From assembly GCA_029216955.1 (NCBI GenBank), contig JANAVB010003400.1, positions 11,011,654 through 11,075,653 of the forward strand: a stretch of 64,000 nucleotides of DNA, read 5' to 3'. The notes under the pieces are model-generated. The model saw only the letters and a list, made by a program, of their open reading frames with translations, was not told where the DNA came from and did not search any database. Below, piece after piece: positions 57,694-64,000 of this stretch; the first letter of the stretch is position 1; each line of letters begins with the position of its first letter. The position numbers were made by a program, and so were the translations under genes. This DNA is from Iris pallida (Eukaryota; Streptophyta; Magnoliopsida; Asparagales; Iridaceae).

Positions 57694-59312
57694 CTAAAAC
57701 TATTGGGTATCCAATCAGGAGGGAGCAAGAACATATTTCATCCACATCTAGCAATTCTAAATTAATAATAAATGTAAAATACGAGACAGTTAAAGAAACA
57801 ATATATATTTTTTATATTTAATAGTAAAAAGGACCAACAAGCAAGATGAAGCCAATGTCCAGAATGATGCAATGCCAAGCTAGTGTTTGAGTATATAACA
57901 GAGCTTGTGACCGGCTGGGATAGAAACAATATGTATACTAACGTTTCGGCCAAAACGAAATAGTATACGACACGGCTCAACCCACAGTGAGGTTGGGGTT
58001 AGCGCATACAAGTAACGAGCAAGATTTGGCTTTGGTCACAAACATTATACTACTCCCCCAAGCAATCCCCAAGCAATGAGTCAATGAGTCAATAATCAAC
58101 ATGTCAAGATAGCCATCCAGCAATCCATCAACCTATGTATAGTCCGAGAGGGATCCATGATGAATCAGTGTAACTATACTACATGTATCTAACTGATGCA
58201 TACATTTAATTATTAAAATAAAATGAAGACATGGAATAGATATGAAACTTGCCTCAGAGTATTCTTTGACATGACAGCAATAAGAAAGTGACTGCTAGGG
58301 TTTACAGATCCGAACCTACAAGATCGTAACGCCAGTTTTAGTAACCAGAATTACGCCCTAAATCTAAGGTACAAAACTATGCCAAGTCTACAGGTTGGTG
58401 ATCCTAATTGGAAGCCAATTGTACATAAAAAATAGATTTTGTTACTAAATTAAAATTAATATATAACCGTTTAAGTAAATATAGGTTTTGTCATAAATAA
58501 ATAATTATTAAGGAAAATTACTTTAAAATGTATTTTTTGAAATTAGTAATTTTGTAGGAAAATAGATTTATCTAAAAATATTTGAAAGTAGAATTTATTT
58601 ATCGAGATTAATTATTTAACAAAAATAGTTTTCCTTAAAATTATATCTTTTAATCATTTCCGTAAATAACATAGAAAATCACCTTTTATTAAAATAGCAA
58701 TTAATGCATAAAATACATTTTCTTACCAAAAAATGGTTTTAAGCTATTATAAAAGATTTTGGGTTTTATTACTAAATACCATTTACCAAAATAATCATTT
58801 TAACACATAATTCATTTTATAGAAATTAATTAGCTTCTTTATTAATCTATTTACCAAAAACCTTTTTGATTTAAAAACATTTAAAAGAGAATTTATAACA
58901 TATATATATCATTATCTATTTGAAAATAATTTTATTATATATTTACTAGCAAAAATTTTACTTAAAGAATAATAATTTTAATCCACTATTTATTAACTAA
59001 TACCTAGATAAAAATAAAGACTTTTGCAAATAATCTACTAAATGATTTCTAGGTTTTTAGATATACATACAACCAAGTTTATACCACAAATTAAATAATC
59101 TAATTCATAAATCCACATTTAAATTAATTAAAGATTATGCAACCTAAAAAAAGTTTCCTAAAAGAAATTTATTACCAATATTGCTAATATAATCTACAGA
59201 AACTAATATTAATCTACAGAACCTTATCAACCATTCACAGAACCTATTCTAAGGCCAGAAAGTCATATTGGGTTCTGTGAACTACAACAGAAGATGAAAG
59301 GGGAGAGGTTAC

Positions 59313-59720
59313 CCAAGGCTTGCACGAAGGAGTACCGAGGGGAGGCCTCGGACTCAGAACAACGTCGGGATCGATGAGCACGGGTACGTGCACGCACACG
59401 GCGAATATGCGACAACGGGACACGCGCACGGGAGACGACGGACGCCGGGCGGATGGCGCACGGGCGACACCGGGAACGGGCTCAGAAGGTGGGGGAGTGG
59501 GGTCTGGATTCGGAAAGGACGACGAGACGAACGCGATGGTGGTCTCAGATTTTGATTTGGTGGAGGGAGGAGAAAGTTATGGATTTTTTGGTGAAGAATG
59601 GAGTTGTGAAGGTTCTGTGATGTTTCTGATGGAGAAGAAAGATTTCTGAGTATTATTATTACGTGAAGGAGGGGAATAGGGTGAGTGGCAGGTAAAGTGG
59701 ATCGTGGGAACACTAGGGCA
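59313..59720 (-). promoter_or_regulatory. Putative leader of LTR D transcript
   Basis: Richer in G+C than the rest of the LTR, with CACTCACCC and CTTCTCC words, ending at the donor-like GTAACC. Open frames cross it on both strands (59320-59649 plus, 59354-59731 minus) but neither shows a domain. No clear TATA box was found. Confidence 0.3.
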
Positions 59721-59799
59721 CGAATTAACATTAGTTAAGTCAAACAGGTTTGGACCTAAGTTACATATTAATTAAATACACAAAAATATGGGTCTTACA

Positions 59800-62700
59800 A
59801 CCTTCACTCCTTAGAAAAATTTTGTTTCCGAAATTTAAGGATAGAGATAGGATATAATCAAGTCTCAGCAAGCAAGGGCATTACACTCTTAACTATCTCA
59901 AATGAAACTATGTTAGCCGTCCCATGGCTAATCTACAATGGAAAAATATTTTAATCAGTTCATCCACTCTTTTTCAAATAATATTTTCCCTCTTTAGAAA
60001 CACAGTCACTATCTACAATTATGGATTTTCTAATTCCATCCCTGAATTGCCAATCACCGTCATAACATTGGAAAATTTACCTTCCCACCTTTTCATATAA
60101 TATTTTCTGCAATATGTTTTGTACTTCCTTTAGCTTGCTAATATATATGCAAAATTTAACTCTATATCATACCACTACATGTGTTCCAATCATGTTCTTA
60201 TACATCTTATTCATTCTTGACCAAAATATCATAATTTGGTATACTCCATCTTGTCGTAATACTCTAGTATTAAGCCTCAGTAACCCAATATCACATTTAA
60301 AATCCAACATCACGTTTCAATACTCCAATTTGTCATGATTAGTAAAAAAAATTAGCATTCCTTACTCATATGTGATCACTCTGTAATTTATTTAGACGTC
60401 CATTTTCATCAACCTGTATATATCTTGATTCTATATCCTTATTTACATATTTGAACCCGAATTCTCAATAAAATTAATTATCCTGTTTAAGCTCGAATCC
60501 TTCATCTTGATTTTACTGTATCATTTTGACCAAACTTTTTTCTGTCAAAAATATATCTTATTATATCTTCCAACCTTGTATTATTTATAAACCTTCTATC
60601 TCTGATTTCTGATTTGTAATCTTCTGCACCCTTCAATTCATACGATTGCCGTCCTTAATTAGTCACAACTTAAGTCCAATTTTTTTTTGGTCGTCCTTTA
60701 TATATCTTCTGATTCATCATGCATCTTCCTATAGTGCATCTTCCTGCTTATCATTTAACAACCTCTAATCTACAATATCAATTTACTTGGTATTCACATT
60801 ATTAATTATCTCTTCCTTGATTCAAATCACAAGTGTTCATGTTTATCTCATCTATACCCCATAACTCATGTACTCTATAAATTCCTGCTATAGATCGTTC
60901 CAGATTTAAATCATCAGGTATAATTAGATTCGAGGCATGATCGCTAGGTACAATGATAAAATATAGGCACGATCAGAATTATATATATATATGATCTGAG
61001 ATAGAGTTGGAATATTGTTGTGATCAAAATTATTTTAGGCACGAGAAAAATCTAAGTAGGATTAAAATATGATCATAAAATAAAGAAAAATCAAATGAGG
61101 TCTCATGAAACAGAAAAGGCAAAAAAGAAACGAACGTGAACAGTTTATTAAAAAGCCAGAAAGTAATAGAATCTTCTGAGATCATGGACTAAAATTCTAA
61201 ATCAAGTTAGAATTGGGTATAAGGGTTTGTGACTCAGGAAAAAAATCAACAAGTTGTATAATAGTAGGATAGCGAGGGTGATTAGAATAACATAGCTATG
61301 ATATGAATGTAATCAGATAAGATATTTCCATTGAGGACTGAGCGATGATCAAAGGGAATAGAAGAATATCATATCAACGGCCAAAAGATAGGGTATACAG
61401 AAAAAATGACTTACAAGGTAACCATCTTATTAATACCCCATGCAAAACCAATCTCTAACTCGCTAAACTAGCTGAACTCTCAGTATCTACAGAAAACTAA
61501 GGCAGCTGCCAAGGCTAAATCTATTCGGTATCAAAAATCATCTAATTCAAATTTCTATCTGCCATTGTATGTAACTCGTAAGCCAAACGTATTTCAAATT
61601 TCAAGTATTTCTTTCGATCAAATTATTGTACAGACATCAATTTCCAATTGTCAGCTATTCTTTCAAACTGACTACATCAAAGTCACAATCCTCACTTGTC
61701 ATAGTAAATCCTTAGAATTTTTTTAAATTTGATCTATGATCTATATTCAAAAATTTTCAATTCTTGAAATCAATTGACCAAATTATAATTACTAATCAAA
61801 TTTTAATCTTTAACCATGCACCTAACAATCATTCTCATCAAACACATTAGCAAAATATCACAAAATCTCAATCATTCTTGCCATTACTAATATGAGTCTC
61901 CAATGTTTGGTAGAATTGCAAATCCAATTGTTCCTTTCCAAAGTTACATGCCAATAGTCTTATCTCAATTTCTCACTGCTTATTCTCTATCATTTCATTG
62001 CTCGTGATATTCCTTCCATGGTTATATCCATCCCTTCTGGGTACAGTAGTCATCTGATCATAAAAGTTGATCCTCGTCAAGTGTTCCTTTACTTGATCAT
62101 TATATTCTTATATTTATATATATCCAAATTCACTTCCTCCATGGAAGAACCTTACCAAATCCTAGACTTCCCTCGCTAACTCTACCTACGTCTTACTCTA
62201 TCTTCCATAACTCTTCCTTTAATCATGAAATTCAAAATCGTCAAATACTTAAGGCTTCATCCAAAAGAATACCAAACTCTATTCTTCCAAAACTTAACTT
62301 CCATATGTTTGCCAAATTCTATCTCAGTAATCTTGCATAATTTCGTTCTAAAGTTAAAATCCTCCAAATTTCTTGATTCCTGAAATCCTATTATTTTATA
62401 CATGACGAGATTTCGTTTGTCAAAATTATTCCTTGGTCACCCATGATACCTATTTATGACCCCTCCTATCATAGTCTTCTCACATCTATCTAGAATTCTA
62501 CTATAAAATTCTTAATCACAACTATATCCTAGATTTATAAAAGAAGCATAGAATAATATGGTCAAACTAGTGTGACGGGAATGGTAATGGGTTAACAAAA
62601 ATTAATACAGGAACAAGTCACAGAAAAGTAGGATATCTGGTGAAGAATACTATTCTAGAATACATGTTCGATCTTCCTCGAAATTAACTAATTTTGGAAG

Positions 62701-63801
62701 ATGTATCTATAAAATCTCTTAACCCATTATCAGCCATATAATCTATTTAGATTTCCTATTTTCACCAACTCCAACATATTTGATCCAAATTTTAAATCTG
62801 AGTCTTTTTTTGTACAAGATTTAAATTCTAGTCCTTCATCTTGATCTTACTTCATTCCTTGAATTCCTCGGATTCGACCAACCTTGATATTATTTTGCCT
62901 CCATTCTTTATTTTTTTGTCAATAGTATATAATATCACATTCACTTACCCTCGTAACACTTATAATTTCACAATCTTTATTTCCAAATTTTGATTTGATA
63001 AAATCTGTATCTCTCCAATTCATATCATTATTTGTCAATCATCATCCCCAATTAAATTTATACCTTAAGTTCAACATTATCCGTCATAATCCTCGGTTTC
63101 ATCTTGCAACTCTACATTACTAGCTTGATAACTTCTGATACCTTCGTATAATTTTTTTTATATATCATCATCATCATCCTTAAATTTCAATTCATATTTC
63201 AACATTTATATATTTTTTCTATTTTTATATCCCATAAATTTTATCCTCGGTAAATGCTCAACTAATTAGTCATGTACCTTTAACATCTTACTAGGCTAAA
63301 AGTTTCTGGCTCCAACAACTGATCCTCGAGCTTAGTTCGTGTCTTCCTGGCTATCATCTCCTTAGGATTTACTATGATACCATATTTCTGGTGACCGTAC
63401 ATTCATGCAACTTACTTCTAGGTATTACTCCTCTAGTCATACTTTGCTTATCTCATTAATATCTAAAGACTAAATATTAGATGATCAATACTAAGTTAGA
63501 GTACAACTAAAAATGTGAAGATAAACACAATAACCATTGGCCTAATGGTGGGATAAGTTTTCCATTTGCCATCCTCTGAAAGGTTTAGGTACAAACATAA
63601 GCAAGGTAGCCTACGAAACTATAAGCAAGCAAAAATAAATATTATAAATAAATATTTTGGCCCTATGTTGTGATAGGGTAAAAATAATCTTGGTGTTCTA
63701 GTTGTTTCTAGAGTCTGTTTTCCTAAAGTCATACCTAGACCTAAGTTTACAGGACTGCATGCTGGTCTAGGCTAAGTTGACTAGACCAATTTTGCAGAAC
63801 T
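59800..63801 (-). other. Internal region of LARD D
   Basis: 4 kb of AT-rich, non-coding DNA. On the plus strand it is C/T-poor in G with many ATC/TTC words. No open frame above 74 codons, and no gag, RT or integrase motif in any frame. No clear similarity to the internal regions of A, B or C by eye. Confidence 0.7.
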
Positions 63802-63819
63802 GACCTGTATGGGCCACCA
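63802..63819 (-). promoter_or_regulatory. Primer-binding site of LARD D (tRNA-Ile type, one mismatch)
   Basis: On the minus strand TGGTGGCCCATACAGGTC, 9 nt from the LTR end. It differs from the site in A-C at one base (A for G at position 12). Confidence 0.8.
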
Positions 63820-63828
63820 CTAAAAATA

Positions 63829-64000
63829 TGTCACGACCCGATCCCAATGTAGTGGATCTAGTCGGATCATGCCCAGCATGCCCCTTGTGAGACGGCGGCA
63901 GTAAGCTGTATCAAGCAGTGAAACACAACATGCAGAAATATCTAACGGAAATAAAATATTTTATTCAACTGGAAAAAGTCTGGAAATAAAACAAACAACA
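63829..64000 (-). repeat. 5' LTR of LARD D, first 172 bp
   Basis: TGTCACGACCCGATCCC onward, collinear with 57374-57540 with a few substitutions; cut by the window end. Confidence 0.9.

Larger units (their letters stand above)
57374..59799 (-). repeat. 3' LTR of LARD D (2426 bp)
   Basis: On the minus strand it begins TGTAAGACCCATATT and ends GGGATCGGGTCGTGACA. It has a GC-rich leader-like part (59313-59720), a donor-like CTTGG|GTAACC at 59312, an AT-rich 1.6-kb part, an acceptor-like AGTTTTAG at 57694 and an acidic mini-frame ending at 57602. Confidence 0.87.
57374..64000 (-). mobile_element. LARD D: non-coding LTR element, runs off the window
   Basis: Minus-strand element with a 3' LTR at 57374-59799, a 4.0-kb internal region without any coding motif, a tRNA-Ile-type primer site at 63802 and the first 172 bp of the 5' LTR. 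The inner LTR edge reads TTGTAAGACCC, and the adjoining internal region TTTCGGAAACAAAATTTTTCTAAGGAGTGAAGG is split as short motifs close to the gypsy type. It lies inside the 5' LTR of LARD C. Confidence 0.85.

Noticed and set aside
59320..59731. Overlapping 109- and 125-codon frames in LTR D
   Set aside because: They lie in the GC-rich leader on opposite strands and have no domain; more likely untranslated leader.

Overview
The window is non-coding plant nuclear DNA, very probably intergenic heterochromatin of a flowering plant. It is AT-rich and almost wholly built from nested LTR retrotransposons, and I see no intact host gene. The plant assignment rests on complete Ty1/copia (Sirevirus-like) and Ty3/gypsy (chromovirus-like) elements with initiator-Met primer sites, on 5-bp target-site duplications (TSDs), and on LINE-like 3' ends. 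I cannot name the species.

Layout, left to right. 1-2837 is unassigned AT-rich sequence. From about 2838 a large LTR of family 'F' (plus strand, more than 5 kb when reassembled) is split into four pieces: 2838-2870, 24167-24896, 33149-35444 and 43682-45809. Three elements broke it up. First is LARD A (2876-24161, TSD CTTTC), whose internal region was itself hit by LARD B (6881-18395, LTRs of 4.6 kb, TSD GGAAG). Second is a minus-strand Copia element (24897-33143, TSD AGTAG). Third is a minus-strand Ty3/gypsy element (35445-43676, TSD GATAT). To the right are a GC-rich repeat island, a minus-strand LTR of family 'E' (46936-51952) that carries two LINE-like 3' fragments, LARD C (from 51953, minus) and LARD D (from 57374, minus). 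D lies inside C's 5' LTR and runs off the window. LARD here means a large retrotransposon derivative with long LTRs and little or no coding sequence.

The Copia and gypsy elements are recent but broken. Copia has lost the front of gag, has two nonsense codons in integrase and a frameshift in RNase H, yet keeps an intact 3' accessory ORF that appears to have its own promoter. The gypsy gag-pol has about nine in-frame stops, at least six of which fit C-to-T or G-to-A decay, and has lost one integrase catalytic Asp.

The most interesting content is the LARD group (A, B, C, D, with related LTRs E and F). A-D all carry the same 18-nt primer-binding site, 8-9 nt from the LTR. From memory it is complementary to plant tRNA-Ile(AAU), not the usual initiator Met tRNA. 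A and B share an internal region although their LTRs are mostly unrelated. The LTRs share an architecture: TATA box, leader, splice-donor-like GT, blocks of one endlessly repeated short word (GACAC, TTGAC, CATGT, CAGTCC), splice-acceptor-like AG, then in five of the six families a short acidic reading frame with a hydrophobic-Tyr-Gly motif, and a GGGTCGTGACA-like 3' end. C holds a remnant of a Ty3/gypsy-type Gag, which hints at the autonomous partner.
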